Source of the DNA: Gonapodya prolifera JEL478
Taxonomy: Eukaryota; Monoblepharomycota; Monoblepharidomycetes; Monoblepharidales; Gonapodyaceae
DNA length: 64,000 bases
NCBI GenBank assembly: GCA_001574975.1
Contig: KQ965770.1
Location: 202,960 to 266,959, forward strand
Direction of reading: 5' to 3'
The notes under the pieces are model-generated. The model was given only the letters and a program-made list of their open reading frames with translations. It was not told where the DNA came from and made no database searches. Positions 22,946-34,390 of the stretch are shown piece after piece; position 1 is the stretch's first letter; each line of letters opens with the position of its first letter. A program made the translations under genes and the position numbers.

Positions 22946-24019
22946 CTCGTAATATAGCCCGCGCAACCCTCTGCTTGTGCCTTCTGTGCAACTGAGTCCC
23001 TAGAGTCTGAGTGTGTGTTGGGTGAGATGTTTGAGCGGAGGTCGGATGTTGCGATGAAGAGACCTCGTGTCGTTATGATGAGGTTCATACAAAGATGTTT
23101 CTATTGGGTATCTACCTTCACTGAATACAACTACATCAACGTCTCGCAATCTATCCGCTCGAACTGTCGCATGTGGAGCTCCTCCGTCCAAACATCCTCG
23201 TCTTGCCCCTCCACACAACACTGAAGGGTGTAGCAGGTTTTGAGGCGCCGAAGTTTAAGAAAAGTTTATCACATACGAGATGCGAAATGTGTATCACGGC
23301 GAAACGGTGGAGGTCACCGGGTCGGAGTGAGGAGGGATGCAGGGCATGACGTGAGAAGGAGTTGCATTGTTCAGAATGCCTTCTTGGACAGCGCACCTTG
23401 CTGATATTGCGGCTCTTCACACAGGTTCCTTGTTTGCGGGACTATGAATCACGCATGAGATCAGTGATACTGTTTGAGTCCCGACTTGTCAGGACGTTAT
23501 GCTCGAAGAAGGACATTATGCTCATGTTGTGAGCAAGAATACGAAGGCACGTGAGGTCGCATCAAGCTGTGCACATTGGATTTACAGGCATTCTGGAGCC
23601 ATGTGAGTGGCATGCTTGAATAGCGCCGCCCTGGTATGCATGACGGGATCGTTCAGCGCTCTCGGATCCTCCGGGGGGGGGGGGAGCTTCAACCCAGAAC
23701 ACGAGAGCAAAAGAAAAGCCCAATGATAGCAATAAGCGCCGATCAAATCGGAACCTTGGGGCGATTCTGTTTTCGTGCGACGTCACGTTCTAGTTGCCCC
23801 TGTCAGATCGACACCACGAGGAGCGATCCCATCTCCGAGCCAGTATCTGTTGAGGACGGTCGCTCATGCTCAGTGGTCTTGCACCCGTTTAATGATCAAC
23901 CGGGACCAAACTAGAGAGGCTTTGGACGTTACACAAGCCAGGAAAAGTGTCACCGACCACACCCACTTGAGAGTGCGATTACTCCCTCCTTCACTTTCCC
24001 CCCTCACCCACGTGTCACG

Positions 24020-25930
24020 ATGGGGGACAAGGACTCGCATCCGTCGGCCGAGGACATCAATCGGGAGATTACGAATTTGGTGCGTGCGCGAAGAAATGAT
24101 TGAGATTTCACCGGAAACTGTGAGTCAACGTAACCTGCCATTGAACATCAATCCGGCCACCGCTGGCATCTCAACACGGACTTGACGACACATAAAATGA
24201 AACTACCAGATTCTGGAATCCCGTCCGCGCCCATTCTCGGTTGAGTCTGTTCGAGTGTCTGGCCAAGTCCACACGAAACCATGGGTATTCTCGAGCGCGT
24301 TCGGCCCCTTCTACTCCTCGAAGACCCTCGGAGGTGTTCTCTCGGCGTCCCAAACCGTACACGACCGGCTGGCCCGCCTGGGCATCTTCTCGGAGGTCGA
24401 TATCGGGCTGGACGCTTCACCTACCGGTGGTGACGCCGTGGACGTTGTTTTGAGGGTCAAGGAGCGACCTCGGCTCTTTATCAAAACGGGCACGGAAATT
24501 GGAACCTCGGATGGGAGCTTGGTGGGTGTTGTGCCCTCGGAGGGCTCCTTGGTGTGTGGACCGCACTCTGTTCCTGCCATTTGGGGATCCATTCCTCTTT
24601 GGCCTGGGCCTAACAGCATCACCTTTATTGTACACATTACTAGACAACCTCCGTCAACGTCCGAAACGTCTTCGGCGGCGCCGAGACCATTCACGGGTCG
24701 GCTGTGTACGGAATGGAGACTGACGCGGCGCTCTCCTCTGCAACTTCAGCCCGCGACGCGTCTTTTGCCAGCAGCGCCTCGACGGCGTTCACTCTCGTCG
24801 CCGCCAAGCCGCTGTGGGCGAACCCGGACCACGTTGTGGAAGTCGGGGTGGGCAAATCGGACAAGAGCCAGCTGCGGTACTCGTCGTTTGTGGAAACTGA
24901 GACCGGTTTGACGGCCAATTACAAGGTATTGTGCTCTCCCCTCGAGCCGCACGGTCGCCTGCCTCACATTTGCCGGTATCTTCCACCTTGCCAGACACTC
25001 TTCCCTTTGGGCACCGCCGAAGTCGGCTACTCTTCTCAATGGCGACACGTCCACAACCTCTCCAGTAACGCCTCCATGTCGTGAGTAGTGCGAGCTCTAC
25101 CGCGCTGTGTTTCCGCCCTCACCCGTCCTTCACCTCCCCACAGCATCCGCTCTTCCGCCGGCCACACCCTCAAATCCGCCCTCCACGCCACCCTCTCGCA
25201 CGACGTCCGGGACGACCCCGTGCTGCCCACATCCGGGCACGCCGCACGGGTCACCGCCGAGGTCGCGCACCCAAGTCTCGGCGGCGACGTCGTGGGCGCC
25301 AAAGTCGACGGAGAGCTCTCGCTTGGACGGAAGCTCGGACACGGGTTCAGCGTGCAGGCGGGACTGAGAGCGGGGTTGCTCGTGCCACTTGCAGGGTACA
25401 CGACCCGCGTCAATGATAGGTGGTTCCTGGGTGGACCTACCACAGTGCGCGGGTTCAGACATCACGGGATCGGACCAAAAGATGGAGGTAAACCACGGCT
25501 TCCTCGAACAGGCGCAATCTTGTCCCACTCACCGTCGAACTCCCGCCCCCGAAGAGGATGCCCTTGGCGGCGATGCGTTCTGGGCCGCAGGAGTATCTCT
25601 CTTCACTCCCGTACCATGGCTGGGAGAAGGTCCGATCAAGGGCCACCTATTTGCGAACGTCGGCGGACTGGGGATTCTGAAAGATGGTATGTGACACTCG
25701 CGTCCCTCTTTGTTCCGCGTCTCAGGAGCTTTCTACGACAACTTTCAGGTCCTACCGCCCCCGCCCTCCTCGACCTCGTCTCCAACCCTTCCGCCTCCGC
25801 TGGCGCAGGTATCGCCGTACGCTTCAGTATCGCTCGGTTGGAGCTCAACTACTGCTTACCGCTCGCGATGCGAAGAGGGGACGATGCGAGAGTGGGATGG
25901 CAACTTGGGCTGGGCGTGCAGTTCTTGTAA
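24020..25930 (+). CDS. SAM50: Sorting and assembly machinery subunit Sam50/Tob55, 465 aa
   Basis: Seven exons (24020-24079, 24210-24521, 24644-24925, 24995-25080, 25144-25487, 25555-25686, 25749-25930). An N-terminal POTRA domain spans about residues 22-120 (FSVESVRVSGQVHTKPWVF...LFIKTGTEIG). The Omp85 beta-barrel follows with the conserved motifs FLGGPTTVRGF (loop-6 VRGF) and final strand GWQLGLGVQFL. It inserts beta-barrel proteins into the mitochondrial outer membrane. Length is close to that of yeast Sam50 (484 aa). All splice junctions keep phase and bring the family motifs into one frame. Stop TAA at 25928-25930. Confidence 0.93.
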
Positions 25931-26429
25931 TACTCGCCTTTCTTGGACGCACGTAATAATGTATCGAACCACATTCACACTAGCAAACGCAGTTTCCCAG
26001 TTTCCAACTATGAACATATCGCGCGGTGATGGTATATTCACTCAGAATGCCAAAAACGTTCGTTATCAACATGTCGTGCTAAATGACTGTATTGAGATGC
26101 AAAACGTGCTAGCGGCGTCCCGGCAAATGGTAAGGTACACCAACGGAGCGGACTGCCGACATTGAATTGTTGACAGCCAACAAGTTTCGGCCTGGTACTG
26201 GATATTGGTAATGTATTGCTGGGGCTGGTATTGTTGGCACTGATGCCTTAGTCGGCGGGTATTTTTGTGACATCAGAGTTTGCGAAAATGGGTCTGAAAT
26301 CGTGTGCGCAAGATGTGCGTTTGGTGGCAGAACGTAAATCTTCGAACGCCGCCGACAAACCTACTTCAGCTAACAAAGTTGGAAAAGGGAAGCAGGAATA
26401 AGGCTCACCCAGCCATGTCCGCCAACAAA
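25931..26429. other. Transition into AT-richer island
   Basis: Downstream of Sam50 the base composition shifts from GC-rich to AT-richer at about 25,930-26,300. No gene of the host type is seen before the retroelement remnant. Confidence 0.4.
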
Positions 26430-27560
26430 ATCTAAGAATTCTTTGAACAGAGGAGTTGCCGCAAGCGTACTGCTGGATCCTATCACAGTGAGTTTCTTCT
26501 TGATGCCTGAGTTGGAGTCCCATGGTGTTTATGAACATTTGTGATGTAGAGTTGTGTTGCATGTTCCACTGTACAGTCATCACAGGAGGGGATCCAGTGA
26601 ACTCCTTTTGTGTGCTGGCAGACAATTGTAAGTATTGCATTGCACTCAACACCCTCCAGCGACTTTGAAGGAGGTAGTCCAGTGATGAAATCAAGGGAGA
26701 CACATGTCCATGGTTGAGTGGGAATGGGGAGTGGTTGTAGGAGGCTGTACTTCCTGTGGTGATCCATCTTCACCCACTGGCAGGAGTTGAATGATTGTAC
26801 ATAGTGGCAAACATCCTGGGGCATCCCTGCCCACTTGATACCATTGCTTTGCAGCAGTTCTAAGGTACGTGAAACCCCTGGGTGCCTGCGATATGGGGGG
26901 TTATGGTGTCATCTGATCAAGTCAGCCTGAACTGGTGTAGGCCTGTTTGTGCTGCTTTGGACACAGTGGCAACAGAGGGGTAGAATGGCTCAGCATCAGG
27001 ATTCTGTGTGGAACTGGGATCAAGTGGGTCAGTATCCTGTTTGAGGTCAAGTACAATGTCAGGCTCCCGTTTATGAGGCAGATGGGGGGGCAACCTTTTG
27101 TTTTAGGTCCTTGGTTGTGGATCCCCCTGTCCGCATGTTGGATCACATCATGCTTGTGAGCCATGATATCCAAGAGTCGTGGAGCTGCATAAGAGGGTCA
27201 GGGGAGGAAACAGTCTGTTGGGAGTAGGGCTATGGTGCAACCTTTGATGACAATCTCATCAGTGGGGGAGTAAGCAGGGTTCTAAGAGAGAGCATCTGCA
27301 ATCTTGTTAGAAGAACTGGGAACATGGACTATCTCAAAGGAATAGGATTGCAGTTTAGATGACCATCTAGCAAGGCACAGGCTGAGATGGCATGTCTCTG
27401 AGAATTGGATAAGATTTTGGTGGTCTGTGCAGACCAGGATCTTCTTTGTTGTGTCTGTGAGCAATGTTCCCAGTGGGGCATTGCTCTGATTCTATTCATA
27501 CTTTGAAGGCAAAGGAAGAGGTCAATAGAGATAATGATTTGATTCAGGTATGCCACATTG
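26430..27560 (-). mobile_element. Ty3/gypsy LTR retrotransposon pol fossil
   Basis: On the minus strand the order is reverse transcriptase tail/RNase H (about 27560-27280, TDHQNLIQF, IVHVPSSSNKIADALS) and then integrase (about 26830-26480, SLDFITGLPPS, ILTIVCQHTKGVHWI). This order is that of the Ty3/gypsy family. It is a partial, broken copy with several breaks. Neither gag nor clear terminal repeats were found on this side of the assembly gap. A minimal age cannot be given, but decay is evident, so it is an old insertion. Confidence 0.85.
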
Positions 27561-27858
27561 ATAACTTTCCTCTAATGCATTTCTGAAATAAGATTTTCAT
27601 TTTGTTAGATTATGAAAGGGATTAATGATGGTGTCAAAAGTGGTCCAGGGGCAATTTCTCTGATGTGAGATAATCAATTAGAGAATTTCCATGCCACTCT
27701 AACTCAGTCCCACCATTTGCAGCTCTATCTGTTTGGTACAATGTGTAAGAACTGTCACCATAGCCTCAGGTGACATCCATTGACATGGTATATATAGTGT
27801 GAGGTGTTAAGTGCTGTGCCACTACTGTGGTCATGTATTTAGATGAGTGCACCTGCAG
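27561..27858. other. AT-rich sequence up to the assembly gap
   Basis: About 300 bp of AT-rich sequence, possibly the rest of the retroelement; no feature recognised. Confidence 0.35.
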
Positions 27859-28721
27859 NNNNNNNNNNNNNNNNNNNNNNNNNNNNNNNNNNNNNNNNNN
27901 NNNNNNNNNNNNNNNNNNNNNNNNNNNNNNNNNNNNNNNNNNNNNNNNNNNNNNNNNNNNNNNNNNNNNNNNNNNNNNNNNNNNNNNNNNNNNNNNNNNN
28001 NNNNNNNNNNNNNNNNNNNNNNNNNNNNNNNNNNNNNNNNNNNNNNNNNNNNNNNNNNNNNNNNNNNNNNNNNNNNNNNNNNNNNNNNNNNNNNNNNNNN
28101 NNNNNNNNNNNNNNNNNNNNNNNNNNNNNNNNNNNNNNNNNNNNNNNNNNNNNNNNNNNNNNNNNNNNNNNNNNNNNNNNNNNNNNNNNNNNNNNNNNNN
28201 NNNNNNNNNNNNNNNNNNNNNNNNNNNNNNNNNNNNNNNNNNNNNNNNNNNNNNNNNNNNNNNNNNNNNNNNNNNNNNNNNNNNNNNNNNNNNNNNNNNN
28301 NNNNNNNNNNNNNNNNNNNNNNNNNNNNNNNNNNNNNNNNNNNNNNNNNNNNNNNNNNNNNNNNNNNNNNNNNNNNNNNNNNNNNNNNNNNNNNNNNNNN
28401 NNNNNNNNNNNNNNNNNNNNNNNNNNNNNNNNNNNNNNNNNNNNNNNNNNNNNNNNNNNNNNNNNNNNNNNNNNNNNNNNNNNNNNNNNNNNNNNNNNNN
28501 NNNNNNNNNNNNNNNNNNNNNNNNNNNNNNNNNNNNNNNNNNNNNNNNNNNNNNNNNNNNNNNNNNNNNNNNNNNNNNNNNNNNNNNNNNNNNNNNNNNN
28601 NNNNNNNNNNNNNNNNNNNNNNNNNNNNNNNNNNNNNNNNNNNNNNNNNNNNNNNNNNNNNNNNNNNNNNNNNNNNNNNNNNNNNNNNNNNNNNNNNNNN
28701 NNNNNNNNNNNNNNNNNNNNN
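27859..28721. other. Assembly gap (run of N, 863 nt)
   Basis: Unbroken N run; the true distance may differ. Single N bases also occur at 28772 and 28874, so the flanks are low quality. Open frames spanning the gap are artefacts. Confidence 0.99.
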
Positions 28722-29361
28722 GGTATCGATCTCGTGTTCTACTGGGTACGAGACCATACCAGGCGTGTCACNGACGCTAAAGACATCTTCATTTCGTCTT
28801 AAGCATGCTTTTAACTGTCCAAGCTGTTCATCAGTCAGACAAGTCTTTGAGAGATCAACGCTAGCCAGACGATNTCTGTGTGCGTTACATCATATTATGT
28901 ATGTTTGATCATATATATACACGTTCCTGCAGTTTACAGGCTCGTGCAGCTCACCTAGGTTGTGTAGCAGCACCAAAGTAATCACTCATTTGTTCAAGGA
29001 TAGCAAGCTAATAAGTTGCATATCACAGTTGCCCACTGTTTCAAGGGTCTTCTCACTGGACCACTATGGACTGTGAGTGTTAACAATAAAACTGCTGGCT
29101 ATTTGCTCTCACACAAAGCTAGTGATGTGCCAGTGAGTTCTTTGGTCCTTTGATTGATGTAATGAGGAGGATCAGAGCTCAAACACCTTTTTGACAAAAC
29201 CATCTCCTTTTGGAAAATACAAAGTTAAACATGCTCCCCAGTGGCACAGAAGCTGCCACAGGGGTGCTTATGGGAACTGATGATTCAATTTCTAATGTGA
29301 GTTCCTGTTGATTGTTGAATAGCTCTCTTTGTCAAGAATTAACCTATTTCATCTTTGCTAG
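28722..29361. other. AT-rich flank of the gap
   Basis: The first 150 bp after the gap (28722-28870, GC-balanced, containing actgggtacgagaccatacc) differ in composition from what follows and could be a repeat edge. From 28900 to 29361 the sequence is AT-rich with no clear gene, although it may hold 5' exons of the kinase-like locus. Confidence 0.35.
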
Positions 29362-30985
29362 TGTGATACCTGTGACAAAGGGGACATTGAGAAGCAAAGT
29401 GGGACTTTTATAAATATTGCTGGTGGCAGTACACAGGATATTGCTCACAACTGCACTTCAGAGTCTGCATCCACATTGAACTTATTTGAGTTCCACATTC
29501 ATATCTGACAGCAATGCCAAACGTTCAAGTAAGTTCACTTTCTGTGTTCTGTGCAACCCAAAATAGCACGTCCAATACTTTAAGGCTCAGCTTGATGACA
29601 TGGTAAATGTTTCGGAGAGAACTACAACTGTCAATGACATAACCATGAGTTGAATCGGGACTGTTTTTGTCACATCAGTCATCCACTGTACTAAAATTTA
29701 ACAGCCTGAGAATCTTTCAAATGTTGGCAGGACTGAGGCAACCTTGAGTTTATCCATTGGAAAGGAAGATGATTGGATGGGATCCACTGAAAATGAATTC
29801 AGTGGCAAGGTATGAGATTGGGAAGCTTTTGGTAGCTCCAGTTACAGAATAATTTCACTGCTTGGATCAGCCAAGTATTCTTGTGTCAAAAGATACATGG
29901 AGCTCCAATGTGGATGATCTGTTCCCAGAATATCAAAATTTTCTTCCAATGAAATGCAGAGGCCAATCAGCTGCTATCTGGCAAGCGGAAGACAGGCTTA
30001 CATGTTGCCTTGTTGTGATAAAGAATGCAATTATCAGTCTGATGTGAGGCAAGGACCAACATTCTTCTCTCTGGTCTTGCCCCATTTGTTGAAACACTTA
30101 AGCTTTTGAGGACAAATGACACTCTGTACATTGTTATGGGGTTTGTAGGCTTGCAAACGGTCCTTGAGTATGCTCAGGCACTTGCAAAGCAGTCTGGAAC
30201 ACCTTTACAGAATTGGAACCAAAAGCATGCAGAACTGGAGATACTCTTTGTGTGGAATCTTCTTAACATCTATGTTCTGCACAATCTTGGACTTGCACAT
30301 TTTGATCTCAAGCCTATGAACATGTTTTCTGGCTCTGATGCCCAGCCCATAGTAATTGAATATGGTTCTGTTATGAAAGTTCAACCAAATGGCCAAGCTC
30401 CATTCACTTGTGCATGGACACAATGCGGGAGACGCAGCAGGCACAACTGCTGATCTTGGGCAGAGAGAATTGGCTGGACCTTACCTAAGCAAGCACTTCA
30501 ATTCAATTGTGGTAAGAACTCAAACATAGTCAAAAGTAATTGACAGCTTCAATGTTGCAGAAGTCAATACATCTGAGGCGGCTACACTTGTATCACAAAA
30601 AGCTGATGTTTACTCAGTTGGTGTGATCTTTGGTTTAATGTTACACATTTTTGCCAATCCAAACGAAGAAACCAGCTTGGTGACCCACATTGACAATCAA
30701 GCTGGTGCGCTACAGGGCCATTCTAACAAGATGCCACTTAAGTTCCAACATCTTCTTTGTGGCATGCTGCAAGCAGATCCATTTTTCTGCCCAAGTATCA
30801 AAGATGTGCTGAACTCTGAGTGGGCAATCAAAGTCCATGATAGATCAGTCTTGCAACCCCTGAAGCGTACATGGAGGCCATACTCTCAGGTGCAGGGAGA
30901 GTCCCAGATCAATCTAATGCACATATTGATTGTGCAGATCATTTGCATGCAGCACAACATAAAGAAAGCTTCCTACTTCAAATAA
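29362..30985 (+). pseudogene. Protein-kinase-like gene, degenerate
   Basis: Plus-strand fragments match protein kinase subdomains in order. AIWQAED...LVVIKNA (29960-30030) fits the ATP-binding lysine. HFDLKPMNMFSG (about 30300-30335) is the catalytic loop HxDLKPxN. IVIEYGS (about 30350-30370) stands where DFG should be. ADVYSVGVIFGLMLH (about 30603-30650, after an intron with GTAAGA at about 30510) is subdomain IX. Between these the frame changes twice without a credible intron (near 30040 and 30425), and the DFG aspartate is replaced by Glu-Tyr-Gly. Upstream spliced-looking pieces at 29362-29660 (HVQYFKAQLDDM) may be the N-terminus. The pattern recalls the expanded FunK1-like kinase families of some fungi; that assignment is tentative. 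Probably inactive. Confidence 0.55.
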
Positions 30986-31659
30986 AGCAAGCGTTCAAAC
31001 ATTCAAGCAATCGAAACCACTGAAACTGCATGCCACTCAGTTTGGTGACTTATATTGCTTCAAAGATGCAGAAAGAAATCTGCAACACTTGATAATCCAA
31101 CAATTACAAAAGGGTTTGATCCAGAGCAGAACTTTGGAGATAGTGGCAAGTTGGCAATGGTGAAAGAAATCCTCAGTTGTATGCATGGAGGGATTGACTT
31201 TAGTTGCCAAAAGAGTTGGTACCAGCTCATGAGAACTTGAGCTGAACTGTTGTATAAGAGCAGTAGAGGGTAATGGAATTCAAAACTTGAAGATTGCAAG
31301 AGGTAATCAGCAGTCAGCTATATCAATAATGAATTGTTTTTACTATTTTATTATTCAACTAAATCACATACAACAGTGATACCCATGACAAAATCCGCAA
31401 CATTTGGGAAACCAATGTTCCCTCCTCGTGCAGGTCGCATGGCTCTTCTCCTTGTTTATTTGGCCTTGGCACCATATAGGTCTGTCACTTTGCTTCTGCG
31501 CTCCATATGCAAAGCTCTGTAATGTAACATGTAACGGTGAAAATGATAAGGACGCTTGACACGTCACTTTGGCCTCAGTCCCATTTCTGTTCTAACACCG
31601 TAAGCCTTGATTTCTCACCTGCAGTACTCTGAAACTTCGCATCTGCGCATCCTCTTCTA
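30986..31659. other. AT-rich end of the island
   Basis: Short frames only. Composition returns to GC-rich around 31,570-31,660, just before the next gene. Confidence 0.4.
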
Positions 31660-32205
31660 ATGGGCAATACCCAATCCGCGACTCCACCACCTGCCCCTCC
31701 TCCACCTCCTGCCAAAACGGTCTGCTACAACCTCGAAGGGTTTTTGAACTGCTCATACTTGGAATCCGCATCCGCTGTCGCGCGCCGCACGATTCAAATC
31801 GAAGAGAAGCGCAGATTTGGTGGCGAGGATGGCAAGCCTGACCAGTCCGCGGGCGAGCCGGGGGAGCATGGAATCGTGAACGTGGTTTCGACGGTCAGAC
31901 AGGTCGCGAAGCCAGAATGGAGGGCGAACAGAGTTGCGGAGCTCAATAAGGTGGGCAAGCTCGTGGCTCGTCCGTGCTTATGGTGACCTCGGTAAGCTCG
32001 ATCCTCCTTTCTTGCACCTTCTGTCCGGACCTCCAAGCTCGCACCCCCGCCTTCTGACTATCCTAAGCCTCAGCACACATCGTCCCCCTTTATTTACGAG
32101 GGCTGCACCCCGTCAGAGTACAAATTCATCGGAGGAGCGTCCGACTTTGTCAAACTGGTCCAGAAACGACATCGCCTACCCCTCCCGCAGGCCCCGAAGG
32201 CGTGA
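31660..32205 (+). CDS. Small thioredoxin-fold-like protein resembling the N-domain of MDH1B (140 aa)
   Basis: Two exons (31660-31950, 32074-32205). After a Pro-rich leader (MGNTQSATPPPAPPPPP) the protein has CYNLEGFLNCSYLESAS, a helix-start pattern like a glutaredoxin active site with a single cysteine. Next comes a central KPEWRANRVAELN, and then SPFIYEGCTPSEYKFIGG-SDFV, which resembles the cis-Pro to GG(x)DDF strand-loop-helix of glutaredoxins. The same arrangement is found at the N-terminus of malate dehydrogenase 1B-type proteins, but here it stops at TGA 32203 with no dehydrogenase domain. N-terminal MGNTQSA could be myristoylated (Gly2). Function unknown; the fold assignment is inference. 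Confidence 0.55.
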
Positions 32206-33202
32206 TTTCGGCCCTCCAACCGGCACTGCGCACACGTACATGACCGTGTGGAGACGTTGGTCACACGCGAATGGGACCAAATCGACCTTACCTTTTCATC
32301 TCGATTGACATTACGGACTCAATAATTGGAATACACGTATATCACCATTTGCGAGGTAAAATCTTCCTCTAGTACTTCGCCGTGCTATGTAGCTGGGTCC
32401 TCCGTCAGTTTCCGAAACAGTTGCACATTCCCGACACCGGAATTGGCTTGTCCAACGGCTTTGTCTGGTCTGTCGCGAAAACGTCGTCCGTTTTCGTCAT
32501 AGGATCGGGCACAGATGTTCCCATTGCCGCAATAGGCACGGGAGGGGAAGCGATTGGTGAAATAGCGCCAGGAGCATCACCGTCGTGGCGGATGTCCATG
32601 TGAGCGGACACCTGAAGGAGGCGAGTGAGGCCCATCACAACAATGGGGATGGCTATGCAGCAGTGCTCACGTCTTGTACGGTTTGCTTTGGATCCATGTC
32701 TCCAGAAAGGTGTGCGGGAAGGCTTCAAGAAGGCTGCACAAGGGATCAGTGAATCATCTCGCTTCACAGCGCCTCAGGTCGCCTTTTGGTGCTTCATCTG
32801 TGCACGTACACGAAAATACAGGGCTTGGCGGGGTGACTTCAGAGCAATCGAGAGGTTGTCGATAGATTTCAGATGGCCAAGCGGAAAAAACGGAAGGAGT
32901 CAGTCTTCCTCAGACGAACCCTTTGAGGCAAAGAAGAGGCTTTTGTACCGTTTATCTCTTCCGATTATCAAACTATCCGAATCATATTTTTTTGCAAGTG
33001 CTATATACTTTTGGAGCTCGCCGCGAAGGCTGCCCGTTTCCCCGAGTTATGCGTGCATTTGTTGCCCATGCATGTACGTTGACGTGACCGTGCTGCAAGA
33101 CGTAATATGTGGACGATTTTCAGCTTCTCCTTGGTGCCGGATGAAAATTGATTGGTGGAAGGAGCAATACGAAGGTGGTGACCACACCACTCCTTCATTA
33201 TC
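32206..33202. other. Intergenic
   Basis: An open frame on the minus strand (32405-32767, 120 codons) and one on the plus strand (32625-33419) both run here, but neither has recognisable content and they exclude each other. I leave the stretch unannotated. Confidence 0.35.
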
Positions 33203-33853
33203 ATGGATGAAGAGTTCCCTGCCGCCGCTGCCACCAAGAACACCCCAAAAACCGAGGTTGTGGATAATGAAACGATCGAGAGCTTGGGGGAAGAAGCGCC
33301 GATGCAGTCGAAGGAAGAATCGGAGCATACTGATTCTCTCAACAACGATGGCCTCGCTTCCTTACCTTCAGAGCTTCTCATTTCCATCTTGGAGCATCTC
33401 TCCTTTCGAACACTTTTGAGGCTTCGGATCGCGGGAAGCTCCCGCATTAGAAAGCTCGCTACCGCCGTTGTATCAACCAAAATCCTCTCCACACGACCGC
33501 CCCTCACGGCCTTCCTCTCCTCCCGATGCTCGCCAGGAACACCGCTAGAAGTGCCGTTTGCCTTACAAGGAATCGACTTTGAAAAGGGGGTGGTACATCT
33601 GGAAGAGGCGGACATTCCCCCAGGACGAGCCGAATTCGAAGCGAAGCTCTACGAATTTCATCAGACGCATCAGGTTCCCGTGACAACGCACGGCCTCAGC
33701 ACAAATGCGGCGGCGACGCACGCCATGATGCAGACGCTTAAGCATCGGACCTTCTTGACGTTCAAGCTTCTCAAGGATGTTCGAATGCTCGTGTTCTGCA
33801 GGAGCGCAAATTGCTGTCAAGGCATAATTTTCTGTAGGCTGTTTTGGAGGTGA
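33203..33853 (+). CDS. F-box protein
   Basis: The open frame starts MDEEFPAAAATK and carries a clear F-box at about residues 52-90 (LASLPSELLISILEHLSF...LRLRIAGSSRIRKLA), which would bind Skp1 in an SCF ubiquitin ligase. The remaining about 120 residues have no repeat I recognise (ALQGIDFEKGVVHLEEADIPPG). The frame runs to TGA 33853. A GTGAGC donor at about 33850 suggests the last coding part may be spliced to an exon within 33905-34390. Target unknown. Confidence 0.6.
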   Translation: MDEEFPAAAATKNTPKTEVVDNETIESLGEEAPMQSKEESEHTDSLNNDGLASLPSELLISILEHLSFRTLLRLRIAGSSRIRKLATAVVSTKILSTRPPLTAFLSSRCSPGTPLEVPFALQGIDFEKGVVHLEEADIPPGRAEFEAKLYEFHQTHQVPVTTHGLSTNAAATHAMMQTLKHRTFLTFKLLKDVRMLVFCRSANCCQGIIFCRLFWR

Positions 33854-33937
33854 GCTTGTTTTGCGTTGTGGGAACGAGCCTCCCCTAGGGAGTGTGGCCA
33901 TGTGAACTTATGAGACACTCGCTTTACTCCGCACACT

Positions 33938-34390
33938 ATGAGATGGGGCAACTCCTCGACCTCTGACACACCTTCCATGAGCCAATACGCCCGTGAAGCC
34001 CTCGCTGTACCTCGCACCGAACTCCGCGTCGTGGACACCGACGCCAACCTTCCACCTCCTTCCTCTCCTAACGCCACCAACTCCCAACGCCCCGAATCGT
34101 CCCCGCCAAGCACTTCCCCTCCTCGCGGGGTTGTCGTCGCCCGCACGACGCACTCGCTCAACACGTCGTGGGGCGAGCTCGGGGACGTCCGACCCGGCCC
34201 TGCCTCTGCAGCACTCAGTAGGCTGGCTGTAACGCCGCCTGGCGTACTGAATGTGAGCGGCGCGAGCGGCTACGACACCCTCCCGCAAGTGGCCTGGACG
34301 AAGGACGGAGGTCTCGGGAGGACCGGCGTCAGGGATGGGAAGCGGGGGAGAGGTGGGATCAGTACCATGTTCAAGAAGTTCGCGAAGTGA
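33938..34390 (+). CDS. Ser/Pro-rich hypothetical protein or C-terminal exon of the F-box gene
   Basis: Open frame of 150 codons, MRWGNSSTSDTPSMSQYARE..., Ser/Pro/Thr-rich, ending with basic GGISTMFKKFAK. It follows the F-box frame by less than 100 bp on the same strand. It may be its last exon (donor about 33850), but phases do not settle this, so it could be a separate small gene. No domain recognised. Confidence 0.35.
   Translation: MRWGNSSTSDTPSMSQYAREALAVPRTELRVVDTDANLPPPSSPNATNSQRPESSPPSTSPPRGVVVARTTHSLNTSWGELGDVRPGPASAALSRLAVTPPGVLNVSGASGYDTLPQVAWTKDGGLGRTGVRDGKRGRGGISTMFKKFAK

Larger units (their letters stand above)
21061..24019. other. Gene-poor 3 kb with a diverged direct duplication
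   Basis: No gene is supported. The stretch contains two related copies of about 400 bp (see the repeat entries), several short hairpin-like strings around 22070-22260 (gattcgctccgg, gactcgctccgg) and a G9 run at about 23672. On the minus strand both copies retain a similar short peptide (ICNVTRT...MSSFTCPP and LCKVTRT...MSNFTCPP), the only hint of coding. Confidence 0.45.

Noticed and set aside
27827-28908. Open frames crossing the N run
   Set aside because: They are open only because N codons are not stops.
32625-33419. 264-codon plus-strand frame
   Set aside because: Overlaps the F-box gene in another frame and has random composition with no domain.
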